From assembly GCA_036308645.1 (NCBI GenBank), contig JAXJVH010000007.1, positions 1 to 64,000 of the forward strand: a stretch of DNA of 64,000 nucleotides, written 5' to 3'. Below are positions 9,045 to 17,471 of the stretch, in pieces; position 1 is the stretch's first letter; each line of letters starts with the position of its first letter. This DNA is from RUG11462 sp036308645 (GTDB taxonomy: Bacteria; Bacillota; Clostridia; Oscillospirales; Acutalibacteraceae). The notes under the pieces are model-generated. The model saw only the letters and a program-made list of their open reading frames with translations. It did no database searches and was not told the DNA's origin. Made by a program: the position numbers and the translations under genes.

Positions 9045-9070
9045 CCGATTTATTGTAAAATATAAGTCGG
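9045..9070. promoter_or_regulatory. Inverted repeat between fabH and the ECF sigma gene
   Basis: CCGATTTAT, an 8-base spacer, then ATAAGTCGG: arms of 9 bp with one mismatch, centred in the 168-bp divergent intergenic region. A protein-binding operator for the fab operon or the sigma gene is the simplest reading. It does not match an operator consensus I can name with confidence. On the minus strand TTTACA at its edge could serve as a -35 for fabH. Confidence 0.45.
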
Positions 9071-9149
9071 ATAAACCACTTACATATAGTTAGTGTCATA
9101 AATTTATGATTTGGTTACAACTTTTTCAAAATTTTTTTGAGGTGAATCA

Positions 9150-9653
9150 TTGATTAATTTTGAAGACATCTATAACATCTATTTCAAAAGAGTTTTTGCC
9201 TTTTTATTTAAACTTTGTTCAGACTATTCTTTAGCGGAAGATTTAACTCAGGAAACCTTTTATCAGGCTTTCTCTTCGCTTAAAAATTTTAAAGGCAACA
9301 GCGATATTTTCACATGGCTTGCAACCATAGCGAAAAGATGTTATTATAAACATATTAAAAAAACAAAACATACGCTTGAATTTAACGGCGGATATATTTA
9401 TGAAATATGCGCCGATGAAGAAGAAATAGCGGATACACATGATGAAATACAGCGCAAAGAGTTAAGTTGTGTTATTAATAACCTGCTTGAAACCCTGCCT
9501 GAAAAGCAGCACGATGTTGTGATTTTGCGTATTTATGCCGATTTGTCATTTAAAGAAATTGCCAAAGCGCTTTCAATCAGCGAAAGTTCTGCTAAAGTAT
9601 TGTTTTTCAGAGCGAAAAACGCAATTGCAGATGAACTTGAAAAGGAGATATAA
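9150..9653 (+). CDS. ECF-family RNA polymerase sigma factor
   Basis: Sigma-70-like factor of 167 residues with only regions 2 and 4. Region 2 (about 5-75) contains YSLAEDLTQETFYQAF and FTWLATIAKRCYYKH. Region 4 (about 105-160) contains LPEKQHDVVILRIYADLSFKEIAKAL and a helix-turn-helix ending SSAKVLFFRAKNAI. Translation begins at a TTG preceded by GAGGTG. The next gene encodes a zinc-finger anti-sigma factor 3 bp downstream, the usual ECF sigma/anti-sigma pairing. The inducing signal cannot be read from sequence. Confidence 0.93.
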   Translation: MINFEDIYNIYFKRVFAFLFKLCSDYSLAEDLTQETFYQAFSSLKNFKGNSDIFTWLATIAKRCYYKHIKKTKHTLEFNGGYIYEICADEEEIADTHDEIQRKELSCVINNLLETLPEKQHDVVILRIYADLSFKEIAKALSISESSAKVLFFRAKNAIADELEKEI

Positions 9654-9656
9654 ATT

Positions 9657-9995
9657 ATGAGTTTGAATTGTGATATTGTAAAAGATATGGTTGTGCTTTA
9701 TAAAGATGATTGTGTTAACGAAAGTACCAAAGCACAGATTAATGAGCATTTGTGCGAATGTAAATCTTGCAGAAAATACTATAAAAGTTATGAAAATCTT
9801 CAATGTGATGAGCAAAGCGCTTTTGTAAGCGAGCCTGAAAAATTTGAAACCAATAAGGATTTCGGCAGTCTTGCAAAAAGACTTAAAATTAAAAGTCTTG
9901 TACGTGACATTCTGTTTTCTGCCGCAATTTTAGCGTCGGTATTTATAACTCTTGCCGTTGCAAAAAGCATTTGGAACGATAAAAGCGGCAAATAA
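9657..9995 (+). CDS. Membrane anti-sigma factor with zinc-finger (ZAS/zf-HC2)
   Basis: Protein of 112 residues. Its N-terminal domain carries the H-x3-C-x2-C zinc-binding motif (INEHLCECKSC), typical of anti-sigma factors that hold ECF sigma factors at the membrane. A single hydrophobic segment (about 84-103, ILFSAAILASVFITLAVAK) lies near the C-terminus, leaving almost no extracytoplasmic sensor domain. It is translationally close to the sigma gene, so it is the likely cognate inhibitor. Confidence 0.85.
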   Translation: MSLNCDIVKDMVVLYKDDCVNESTKAQINEHLCECKSCRKYYKSYENLQCDEQSAFVSEPEKFETNKDFGSLAKRLKIKSLVRDILFSAAILASVFITLAVAKSIWNDKSGK

Positions 9996-10013
9996 GAGTT
10001 TTAGGGGAAATTT

Positions 10014-10943
10014 ATGATTTATAACAATGTTTTAGAGGCTATCGGGCATACTCCGATAATAAAATTACAGCGTTTACCTGATAAAGACAGCGCTGATATT
10101 CTCGTAAAATTTGAAGGACTTAATGTTGGCGGTTCTATAAAAACAAGAACCGCTTATAATATGATTAATGACGCCGAGAAAAAGGGACTTATTAACAAAA
10201 ACACCATTATTGTTGAACCTACAAGCGGTAATCAAGGCATAGGTCTTGCACTTGTAGGCGCAGTTAAGGGCTACCGAACAATTATAATTATGCCTGATTC
10301 CGTAAGTGAGGAACGCAGAAAATTAGTCCGCCATTACGGTGCCGAGGTTATACTCGTTCACGATGCCGGAAATATAGGCGAATGTATTGATGAATGTGTA
10401 AAAACCGCTGAAAGAATGAAAGATGAAAACCCAAATGTTTTTGTTCCGCAACAATTTGAAAACCCTGCAAATCCGTTGGCTCATAAATACCACACAGGTC
10501 TTGAAATATTAGAGCAGGTTGCAGGTCCTATTCACGGATTTTGTTCGGGCATAGGCACAGGCGGAACTATTACAGGAATTTCCGAAGTTATCAAAGCGCA
10601 GTATCCCGACCTTACCGTTTGGGCGGTTGAGCCTGAAAACGCCGCAATTCTTGCAGGCGGTACGGTAGGCACTCATTTGCAGATGGGTATCGGCGACGGA
10701 GTTATTCCGAAAATTCTCGATACTTCGTGTTACGAGCATATCTGCATTATTTCCGATGAAGAGGCTATTTCGGTTTCAAAAGATTTAGCTCGGCTTGAGG
10801 GAATTATGTGCGGTATTTCAAGCGGTACAAACGTGGCCGCCGCTATGAAACTCGCGAAAATACTCGGCAAAGGCAAAACCGTTGTAACGGTACTGCCCGA
10901 CACCGCAGAAAGATATTTTTCAACCCCGCTTTTTGAGGAATAA
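10014..10943 (+). CDS. cysK: Cysteine synthase A (O-acetylserine sulfhydrylase)
   Basis: PLP enzyme of 309 residues that makes cysteine from O-acetylserine and sulfide. The PLP lysine is Lys43 in GGSIKTRTA, the substrate loop is TSGNQ (70-74), and the phosphate-binding loop is GIGTGGTITG. The C-terminal SGTNVAAAMKLA is also typical. It follows the sigma/anti-sigma pair by 18 bp and may be part of that transcript, which would link cysteine supply to the stress response; this is inference. A cystathionine synthase role is less likely at this length and motif set. Confidence 0.93.
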   Translation: MIYNNVLEAIGHTPIIKLQRLPDKDSADILVKFEGLNVGGSIKTRTAYNMINDAEKKGLINKNTIIVEPTSGNQGIGLALVGAVKGYRTIIIMPDSVSEERRKLVRHYGAEVILVHDAGNIGECIDECVKTAERMKDENPNVFVPQQFENPANPLAHKYHTGLEILEQVAGPIHGFCSGIGTGGTITGISEVIKAQYPDLTVWAVEPENAAILAGGTVGTHLQMGIGDGVIPKILDTSCYEHICIISDEEAISVSKDLARLEGIMCGISSGTNVAAAMKLAKILGKGKTVVTVLPDTAERYFSTPLFEE

Positions 10944-10947
10944 AAAA

Positions 10948-11505
10948 ATGAAAATTATTTTAGCGTCAAAATCTCCCCGACGTCAGGAGATTTTAACTGA
11001 TTTAGGATATGATTTTAAGGTTATAACCGCCGAAACCGACGAAAGTTCCGATATTTCAGAGCCTTCGGCATTGGTTACGGAATTGGCAAAGAGAAAAGCC
11101 TATGCGGTGGCAGATTTGTGCTGTGATAACAATTCCGTTATTATTGCCTGCGATACGGTGGTAGCAACTGAAAATGAAATTTTAGGCAAGCCGAAAAATA
11201 AGCAAGACGCAAGAAGAATGTTAGCAAAGTTATCGGGCAATGTTCATAGCGTTTACAGCGGACTATGCCTTATCAAAGGCGATAAAGTTTTGACCGACTA
11301 CTGCAAAACAGACGTTTATTTTGATAAACTTTCAAAAAGCGACATTGATTGGTACATCTTGCAAAACGAATGGTCCGACAAAGCGGGCGGTTACGGAATA
11401 CAGGGAAAAGCCTCTGTATTTATCCGCAAAATCAACGGCGATTACTTTAACGTGGTGGGTTTGCCTGTAAACACGCTTTACAAAATGCTTAAAGAATTTT
11501 CTTGA
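10948..11505 (+). CDS. maf: Maf family nucleotide pyrophosphatase
   Basis: House-cleaning nucleoside triphosphate pyrophosphatase, 185 residues, hydrolysing (d)TTP/UTP-like or modified nucleotides. It begins with the family signature KIILASKSPRRQEIL. The conserved CDTVV, LSGNVHSVYSG, DKAGGYGIQGKA and VVGLPV motifs follow. The ATG at 10948 has GAGGAA upstream; an in-frame TTG at 10933 lies inside cysK and is rejected. The gene follows cysK by 4 bp. A strong terminator follows. Confidence 0.93.
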   Translation: MKIILASKSPRRQEILTDLGYDFKVITAETDESSDISEPSALVTELAKRKAYAVADLCCDNNSVIIACDTVVATENEILGKPKNKQDARRMLAKLSGNVHSVYSGLCLIKGDKVLTDYCKTDVYFDKLSKSDIDWYILQNEWSDKAGGYGIQGKASVFIRKINGDYFNVVGLPVNTLYKMLKEFS

Positions 11506-11559
11506 TTTGTGCAATTGATACACTTTGTTTATTGCCGATAATTTATAACACAAAAGTCA

Positions 11560-11600
11560 AAATGCGATAGAAGTTTTTGCACTTCTATCGCATTTATTTT
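11560..11600 (+). terminator. Intrinsic terminator after maf
   Basis: Perfect 15-bp stem AAATGCGATAGAAGT with its complement around a TTTTGC loop, followed by ATTTATTTT-like T-rich sequence. It ends the sigma-anti-sigma-cysK-maf unit. Confidence 0.9.
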
Positions 11601-11638
11601 AGGTTCTATTCCTAATGTTGGGTTTTCAACACTTATCG

Positions 11639-11805
11639 CCTCCCTCTGACGAGGGAGGTGGCACGGCGGCTTTGCCGTGACGGAGGGAGAGAAAGAATAA
11701 AGATAGGTATATACTTTGGCTTTTCTCTCCCTCAGTCTCGCTTCGCTCGACAGTTCCCTCGTCAGAGGGAGCCAATCTACACCCCAACTTTTGCAAAAGA
11801 ACCTT
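11639..11805. repeat. Dispersed CTCCCTC-type repeat, copy B (complete)
   Basis: About 167 bp. The ends are inverted copies of each other: CTCCCTCTGACGAGGGAG at 11640-11657 and TTCCCTCGTCAGAGGGAG at 11754-11771, and each is itself nearly palindromic. Inside are a hairpin GGCACGGCGGCTTTGCCGTG and a longer arm pair, CGGAGGGAGAGAAA against TTTTCTCTCCCTCAG. A conserved tail runs to AAAAGAACCTT. There is no reading frame. It looks like a non-autonomous, MITE-like element, present in the same orientation at 1-127. Confidence 0.85.
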
Positions 11806-11854
11806 ATTTTATTACGGGTTAATTTGCCGTTTATTTTTTACAGTACATTTTTAA

Positions 11855-13510
11855 TTATTTATTAAATGTTAACGAAATAGTTGTTCCTTTTCCGATTTCG
11901 CTTTCTACACCCACTTGAGCATTATGATAAACCGCTCCGTGTTTTACAATTGAAAGACCGAGTCCCGTTCCGCCGATTTCTTTTGAATGAGATTTATCAA
12001 CTCGGTAAAAACGCTCAAAAATTTTATCAAAATCGGCTTTATTTATACCTATACCCGTATCGGAAACCGAAATTTTAATATGTTTTCCGGTATCCTCAAC
12101 CGATATTTTAACTTTTCCGCCTTTTTTATTATACTTTACGGCATTGTCAACAAGATTGAAAATCATTTCTTCAACTATTGTATAGTTTCCGTTTATAAAC
12201 GCTTTATTATCGTTGTACTCGATTGTAATATTATCTTTATCGGCAACGGGTTTAAGCCGTTCGGCAGTAAGCCTTACAATCTGCGTGATGTCCACAGGCT
12301 CATCATCAAAAGGAACAGAATTTTCATCAAGTTTTGAAATTTTGATAATATCGTTAACAAGCGAAATAAGTCGCTTTGCCTCGTCATAAATACTTGTTGA
12401 AAAATCAACTATATCCTTATTATCAACCGCTCCCGATTTCATCAACTCCGCAAATCCCGAAATTGATGTAAGCGGTGTTTTCAGTTCATGAGAAACATTT
12501 GCGGTGAATTCTCGGCGCAATTCCTCACGCTGTGCCTTTTCGGTTATATCCATAATAACTATAACCGCTCCGGCGGGTTTGCCGTCAAAAGCAACGGGAT
12601 TTGCAATAAGATTTAAAATTCTGCCGTTTGATTTTATCGAATGTTCACAGTGTTCGCCGCCGACCGCCTGTTCGACAGTATCCAAAAACTCGGCTGAACG
12701 GTTAATCTCAACAACGCTTTTTGCTTTTTGAGCGTCGGATGACGAAAGCAAATTCAAAGCCGCGGCATTAACCGAAAGCAAATTTGCATATTTATCAAGT
12801 ACCAAAATACCTTCGCTCATATTCTCGGTGATAAGTTCAAACTGCTCCCTGCTTCTGCTTGCATTTTTAAGCTGTCGCTTAATCGTTTTATTCTGTTTTG
12901 AAATTCTGTTGAGCAAAGGTGAGATTTCCTCATAAACATCATTTTCCAGCGGATTTTCGATGTCGATTTCATTAATCGGAGCTACAATTCTTTTAGCAGA
13001 ACGTGAAGCAAATACCGCCGAAAGAATTATCATAAGAATAATTATAAAGGCGAAAGGCTGTAACACCCCGATTACCATTAAAAGAACAGAATCTTCGGCC
13101 GCCGAAATTCTGATAACATCGCCGTTTGAAAGTCTTTGCGCATAATAATAATGCTGTTGCAAAAGAGTATCCGAATAACGCTTGCTCTCCCCTGATCCTG
13201 TTTCGAGTGCGTCTTTTACCTCTTTTCTGTTAAGGTGATTTTCCATTTTTGATACATCGGTGGAATTATCAAATCTAACCGTTCCGTCGGAAGAAATATA
13301 AGTAATTCGCTTTGATTTATCGCTTAAATTTTCAAGGTAAGGAATACCCTCTGTTTCGACTGCGGCTTTTATATAGGTAAGTTCGCTTCGAAGTTCAATC
13401 TGCTTTTGAGTGCCGAAATTATTATAAAGCACGCACATTATCAAAACTACGCCCGCAAACAAAATAACCGAAGAAACAAGCAAAATCGAACGAAATATTT
13501 TTTTACTCAA
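11855..13510 (-). CDS. phoR: PhoR-like sensor histidine kinase
   Basis: Membrane sensor kinase of 551 residues, partner of the adjacent PhoP. There are two membrane segments (about 8-30 and 143-168) with an extracytoplasmic domain between them. A juxtamembrane linker and a PAS domain (about 222-325) follow. The phospho-accepting His341 is in NVSHELKTPLTSI, and the ATPase domain has NLVDNAVKYN, DTGIGI and GGTGLGLSIVKH. It overlaps phoP by 4 bases. The pst-phoU genes just upstream on the same strand identify the system as phosphate sensing. Confidence 0.92.
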   Translation of the reverse strand: MSKKIFRSILLVSSVILFAGVVLIMCVLYNNFGTQKQIELRSELTYIKAAVETEGIPYLENLSDKSKRITYISSDGTVRFDNSTDVSKMENHLNRKEVKDALETGSGESKRYSDTLLQQHYYYAQRLSNGDVIRISAAEDSVLLMVIGVLQPFAFIIILMIILSAVFASRSAKRIVAPINEIDIENPLENDVYEEISPLLNRISKQNKTIKRQLKNASRSREQFELITENMSEGILVLDKYANLLSVNAAALNLLSSSDAQKAKSVVEINRSAEFLDTVEQAVGGEHCEHSIKSNGRILNLIANPVAFDGKPAGAVIVIMDITEKAQREELRREFTANVSHELKTPLTSISGFAELMKSGAVDNKDIVDFSTSIYDEAKRLISLVNDIIKISKLDENSVPFDDEPVDITQIVRLTAERLKPVADKDNITIEYNDNKAFINGNYTIVEEMIFNLVDNAVKYNKKGGKVKISVEDTGKHIKISVSDTGIGINKADFDKIFERFYRVDKSHSKEIGGTGLGLSIVKHGAVYHNAQVGVESEIGKGTTISLTFNK

Positions 13511-14190
13511 AACTCCTCACCTCCGATTTTGTAACCGATACCTTTAACGGTTTCGATACAATCGCCTGCTTTGCCTAATTTTGAACGCAGTTTTCTTATA
13601 TGAACATCAACGGTTCTTGATTCGCCGTCGAAAGCATAGCCCCAAATTTCATTTAAAATAACATCTCTTGTAAGCACAGCGCCCTCGTTGCGAAGAAGCA
13701 TACACAAAAGTTCGTATTCTTTCAGCGCAAGAGTTACGGTTTCTTCGCCTACTTTTACAATATGTTTTTTCTCATTTACATAAAGTTCGCCCAAACGGTA
13801 AACTTTTTCATCCTGTTTTACATATCGGCGAAGCACCGCTTTAATTCTTGAAATAAGTTCCATCATACCGAAAGGCTTCGGAATATAATCATCAGCGCCG
13901 TTGTCAAGTCCGATAACCTTATCATACTCCGAGGTTTTAGCGGTAAGCATTATTACGGGAATATCCTTTGTAGAGGTTTTTGTCCTTAACTTTTTAAGAA
14001 TTTCAAGACCGTCTTCTTCAGGCAGCATAATATCGAGCAAAACAAGGCTCGGAAGTTCATCAGATACAGCTTTCCAAAAGTCGCTCGGCTTTGCAAAACT
14101 CTCGCTTAAAAAGCCGTTGCTTTTGAGCGCATAATCAACAAGCTTTCTGATATTATTATCATCTTCTACAAGATAAATTTTTTCGGGCAT
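13507..14190 (-). CDS. phoP: PhoP/PhoB-type response regulator
   Basis: OmpR-family regulator of 227 residues. The receiver domain (1-120) has the acidic pair ED (9-10), the phosphorylation site Asp53 in LLDIMLPEEDG, and the conserved Thr and Lys in MLTAK and PKPF. The winged-helix DNA-binding domain (about 130-227) has ALKEYELLCMLLRN and RTVDVHIRKLRSKL. It is expected to bind Pho boxes, and one such box lies at 18496-18512 upstream of pstS. It is translationally coupled to phoR. Confidence 0.94.
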   Translation of the reverse strand: MPEKIYLVEDDNNIRKLVDYALKSNGFLSESFAKPSDFWKAVSDELPSLVLLDIMLPEEDGLEILKKLRTKTSTKDIPVIMLTAKTSEYDKVIGLDNGADDYIPKPFGMMELISRIKAVLRRYVKQDEKVYRLGELYVNEKKHIVKVGEETVTLALKEYELLCMLLRNEGAVLTRDVILNEIWGYAFDGESRTVDVHIRKLRSKLGKAGDCIETVKGIGYKIGGEEF

Positions 14191-14234
14191 ACTTTTTACC
14201 CCCTTGCTTTCTTTCAGTCTTTTTATATTATACG

Positions 14235-14873
14235 TTATTTATGCTCTCCTGTCAAAGAGTAACATACCCAATCGGCAATATTTGTTGCATGATCGCCTAT
14301 GCGCTCAAAATATTTTGCAACCATAAGAAGGTCAAGACAAAATTCACCGTTCTGCTCACCTTTACGAATTAACTCGGTAAGTTCGTTTTTAACTTTAATA
14401 AAAAGATTGTCCACAATATCATCATACTGCATAACTTCTCTTGCCATTTCAATATCTTTTTTAACAAAAGAATCTACGCTGTCGGTAACCATTTTAATTG
14501 TGGCTCTCGCCATATCGCCTATATGAAGCTTGCTTTCAGCCTCGCCTACGCTGATAAATTTAATTATTTCCGCAATATCAGCCGCCTGGTCGCCTATTCT
14601 CTCCATATCCGAAATCATTTTTAAAGCAGAAGAAACGGTACGAAGGTCTTTTGCGACAGGCTGTTGCTGTAAAAGCAGACGCATACAAATACTTTCAATA
14701 TCTCTTTCCATATCGTCGATTTTAGCGTCGGTTTCAAAAACCTTTTCTATCATATTGCTGTCGCCGTCGCTTAAAGCTTTTGCCGCTGATGAAATTGCTT
14801 CTTCGCAAAGCGCTCCCATTTTAATTATTTCAACATTTAAGGTTTCAAGCTGTCTGTCGAATCTGTTTCTCAT
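14235..14873 (-). CDS. phoU: Phosphate transport regulator PhoU
   Basis: All-helical protein of 212 residues made of two PhoU repeats. Each repeat has a metal-binding acidic stretch: DMERIGDQAADIAEI in the first and YFERIGDHATNIADW in the second. It links the Pst transporter to PhoR and damps the response when phosphate is plentiful. Its start codon abuts the pstB stop by a one-base overlap. Confidence 0.96.
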   Translation of the reverse strand: MRNRFDRQLETLNVEIIKMGALCEEAISSAAKALSDGDSNMIEKVFETDAKIDDMERDIESICMRLLLQQQPVAKDLRTVSSALKMISDMERIGDQAADIAEIIKFISVGEAESKLHIGDMARATIKMVTDSVDSFVKKDIEMAREVMQYDDIVDNLFIKVKNELTELIRKGEQNGEFCLDLLMVAKYFERIGDHATNIADWVCYSLTGEHK

Positions 14874-15622
14874 TATCCGAACCTCCCTGTTATATAATCC
14901 TCTGTTCTTTTATCTCTCGGCGAAGAAAACATCTTTTCGGTTTCATCATATTCAACAACCTCACCGAGCAGGAAAAATGCAGTTTTATCTGCAACTCTTA
15001 CTGCCTGCTGCATATTATGAGTAACCATTACAATCGTGTATTTTTTCTTAAGCTCAATAACCAAATCCTCAATTTTCGAGGTTGAAATAGGGTCAAGCGC
15101 CGAAGTAGGCTCATCCATTAAAAGCACTTCAGGCTGTACTGCAAGCGCACGGGCAATACAAAGACGTTGCTGCTGACCGCCCGAAAGACCGAGAGCGCTC
15201 TTTTTAAGCCTGTCTTTAACCTCGTCCCAGATAGCCGCATTTTTAAGCGAGGTTTCTACTATTTCATCAAGTTTTGACTTTGAATGTACCCCATGAGTTC
15301 TCGGTCCGTAGGCTATGTTATCATAAACGCTCATAGGAAAAGGATTTGGCTTTTGAAACACCATACCAACCCTTTTTCTCAGTTCGCTGACGTCCATATT
15401 ACCGTAAATATCTTCACCGTCAAGTGTTATACTGCCCTGAATTTTACAACCCTCAACTAAATCGTTCATTCGGTTTAAGGATTTCAACAGAGTAGATTTA
15501 CCGCAGCCCGAAGGTCCTATAAACGCGGTAATTTCATTTTTTTCTATATTAAGATTAACGCTTTTAAGCGCTTTAAAATCGCCGTAATACAAATCTAAAT
15601 TTTTTATTTCAAATTTACTCAC
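14873..15622 (-). CDS. pstB: Phosphate ABC transporter ATP-binding protein PstB
   Basis: ATPase of the high-affinity phosphate importer, 249 residues. Walker A is GPSGCGKST (36-44), the signature LSGGQ is at 146-150, Walker B LLMDEP is at 167-172, and the switch histidine is in MVTHNMQQ. The FQKPNPFPMSVYDN sequence is typical of PstB. It overlaps the 3' end of pstA by 8 bases. Confidence 0.98.
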   Translation of the reverse strand: MSKFEIKNLDLYYGDFKALKSVNLNIEKNEITAFIGPSGCGKSTLLKSLNRMNDLVEGCKIQGSITLDGEDIYGNMDVSELRKRVGMVFQKPNPFPMSVYDNIAYGPRTHGVHSKSKLDEIVETSLKNAAIWDEVKDRLKKSALGLSGGQQQRLCIARALAVQPEVLLMDEPTSALDPISTSKIEDLVIELKKKYTIVMVTHNMQQAVRVADKTAFFLLGEVVEYDETEKMFSSPRDKRTEDYITGRFG

Positions 15623-16496
15623 CTTTTGCTCCTCCTGTTAATTTTTTTGCCGCAAGATTTGACAATCCGTTTATAAGCAGAACAAGTACCAATAAAACAA
15701 CCGCAGTTGCATAAGCCTCATTAGTATAAAGTCCCTCCGAAAGCAGTGTGTACATGTGAACCGAAAGCGTTCTTCCCGAACTCATTATAGTTTTCGGAAT
15801 ACCTGCTACCGTACCTGAAGTATAAATCAGCGCAGCGGTTTCGCCTACTATTCTGCCTATTGCAAGAATTACGCCTGATAAAATACCGGGAATTGCCGAC
15901 GGCAAAACAACCCTGAAAACAGTACGAAGTCTGCCGGCACCCAGTCCGAAACTGCCCTCTCTGTATGAATCGGGAACAGCTATCAGCGCTTCTTCGGTAG
16001 TTCGCATAATAAGCGGCAGTACCATCATAGCAAGAGTGATTGCGCCTGCAAGCATAGAATAGCGCCAGCCGAAAGTTATATTGAAAAACAAATAGCCGAA
16101 AAGTCCGAATACAATTGAAGGAATACCCTGAAGCGTTTCTGTTGTAAGTCTTACCGCTTTTACAAGGCGGTTGCCTCTTTTTGCGTATTCAACCAAATAA
16201 ACCGCCGAAAAAACGCCTACGGGAACGGCGATTATAAGAGTCATAAATACCATTGTAAAGGTATTGATAATAGCCGGCATCATAGAAACATTTTCGCTTG
16301 TATATTTAAACTCAAAAAGCTCGGGCTTCAAATTCGGAATTCCTTTTGCAAGGATATATATAATGATGAAAAAAAGTATAAAAACCGTTATTACCGCAGA
16401 AAGTAAAACGAGAATGTAAGCAAGGAAAGAAAAAGGATGTTTTTTATAATTTTTCAGTTTTTGTGTAAATGTAAGTTTGTTAATATAATCCATCAT
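15615..16496 (-). CDS. pstA: Phosphate ABC transporter permease PstA
   Basis: Inner-membrane permease of about 293 residues with six hydrophobic segments. The coupling loop REGSFGLGAGRLRTVFRVVLPSAIPGI contacts the ATPase. The frame extends to a GTG at 16502, but AGGGG is better placed for the ATG at 16496, or for the next one at 16493. It partners with PstC, whose gene ends a few bases upstream. Confidence 0.95.
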   Translation of the reverse strand: MMDYINKLTFTQKLKNYKKHPFSFLAYILVLLSAVITVFILFFIIIYILAKGIPNLKPELFEFKYTSENVSMMPAIINTFTMVFMTLIIAVPVGVFSAVYLVEYAKRGNRLVKAVRLTTETLQGIPSIVFGLFGYLFFNITFGWRYSMLAGAITLAMMVLPLIMRTTEEALIAVPDSYREGSFGLGAGRLRTVFRVVLPSAIPGILSGVILAIGRIVGETAALIYTSGTVAGIPKTIMSSGRTLSVHMYTLLSEGLYTNEAYATAVVLLVLVLLINGLSNLAAKKLTGGAKGE

Positions 16497-16504
16497 TCTC
16501 ACCC

Positions 16505-17350
16505 CTAATCTTTCTTTTTAACCGCCGAAAAGCATAGATTGATTATAAGTATAAAAACGAACAACACTACTGCGGTTGCGATAAGTGCTTCACGGTGAAG
16601 TCCTGTAGCATATCCCATTTCCATAGCAATATTAGCAGTAAGCGTTCTTACACCGCTTGTAACACTTTTGGCTAAAATCGGCTGATTTCCCGCTACCATC
16701 ATAACCGCCATTGTTTCGCCTATAGCTCTGCCGATGCCGAGTATTATTCCTGCTGTAATGCCTGATTTTGCAGCAGGAAAAATTACTCTGAAAACACTTC
16801 TCTCATGAGTAGCGCCAAGCGCTAAAGAGCCTTCATAGTAGCTTTCCGGCACAGCATTTAAAGAGCTTTCGGTAACGCTTATTATCGTAGGCAAAATCAT
16901 TATACCGAGTAATATAGATGCGGTGAGTATTCCTTTTCCGCCACCGCCGAAAATATCCTGCATAATCGGAACTATAACAACAAGTCCGAAAAAGCCGTAA
17001 ACGATAGACGGAATACCTGCAAGCAGATTTACCGCAGGCTTAAGTAATTTATAAAGTTTTTCGGGACAAAATCTTGCTAAAAAGATTGCACATAAAAGTC
17101 CTATCGGAACTCCTACTATAATTGCACCGGCAGTAACATAGATACTGCCTAAAATCATAGGGAATATACCGTAAATATCGTTGCCCGGCTTCCATTTTGT
17201 ACCTGTTAAAAAGTCGATAAAACCGATTTTCGCCATTCCCGGAATACCGTTTGCAAATAAAAATATACAGATAAGCAAAACCGAAATTATTGACAAACAG
17301 GCGGTAAACAGAAAAACGTATTTCATTGCCGTTTCTTTAATTTTATTCAT
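16505..17350 (-). CDS. pstC: Phosphate ABC transporter permease PstC
   Basis: Membrane permease of 281 residues with six predicted membrane segments and the coupling loop YYEGSLALGATHERSVFRVI. GIPSIVYGFFGL and GRAIGETMAVMMVAGN are typical of PstC. AAAGGAG lies upstream of the ATG. It is separated from pstS by 121 bp holding a stable hairpin. Confidence 0.96.
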   Translation of the reverse strand: MNKIKETAMKYVFLFTACLSIISVLLICIFLFANGIPGMAKIGFIDFLTGTKWKPGNDIYGIFPMILGSIYVTAGAIIVGVPIGLLCAIFLARFCPEKLYKLLKPAVNLLAGIPSIVYGFFGLVVIVPIMQDIFGGGGKGILTASILLGIMILPTIISVTESSLNAVPESYYEGSLALGATHERSVFRVIFPAAKSGITAGIILGIGRAIGETMAVMMVAGNQPILAKSVTSGVRTLTANIAMEMGYATGLHREALIATAVVLFVFILIINLCFSAVKKKD

Positions 17351-17418
17351 TTTGCACTCCTTTAAGAGTAGTTTTCAGCCGAATTTAATTTTTAAATTAC
17401 ACTTCTTTATTCGGATAT

Positions 17419-17450
17419 AGGGTTTAAAGCCTTTTATGGCTTTAAACCCT
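17419..17450 (-). other. Stem-loop between pstS and pstC
   Basis: Perfect 13-bp stem (AGGGTTTAAAGCC and its complement) with a 6-base loop, 21 bp after the pstS stop. Read on the minus strand it is followed by ATATCCGAAT, not a T run, so it is unlikely to be an efficient intrinsic terminator. It more likely protects the pstS 3' end so that binding protein exceeds permease; this is inference. Confidence 0.6.
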
Positions 17451-17471
17451 TTTTAGCTGATAACTTATATT

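Larger units (their letters stand above)
11506..11854. other. Intergenic region with terminator and dispersed repeat
   Basis: The 349 bases between maf and phoR hold the maf terminator (11560-11600) and one full copy of the dispersed repeat (about 11639-11805). The last 50 bases are AT-rich with nothing recognisable. No coding frame is supported. Confidence 0.8.

Noticed and set aside
17419..17450. Intrinsic terminator separating pstS from pstC
   Set aside because: The T run is on the plus-strand side only; on the coding strand the stem is followed by ATATCCGAAT.
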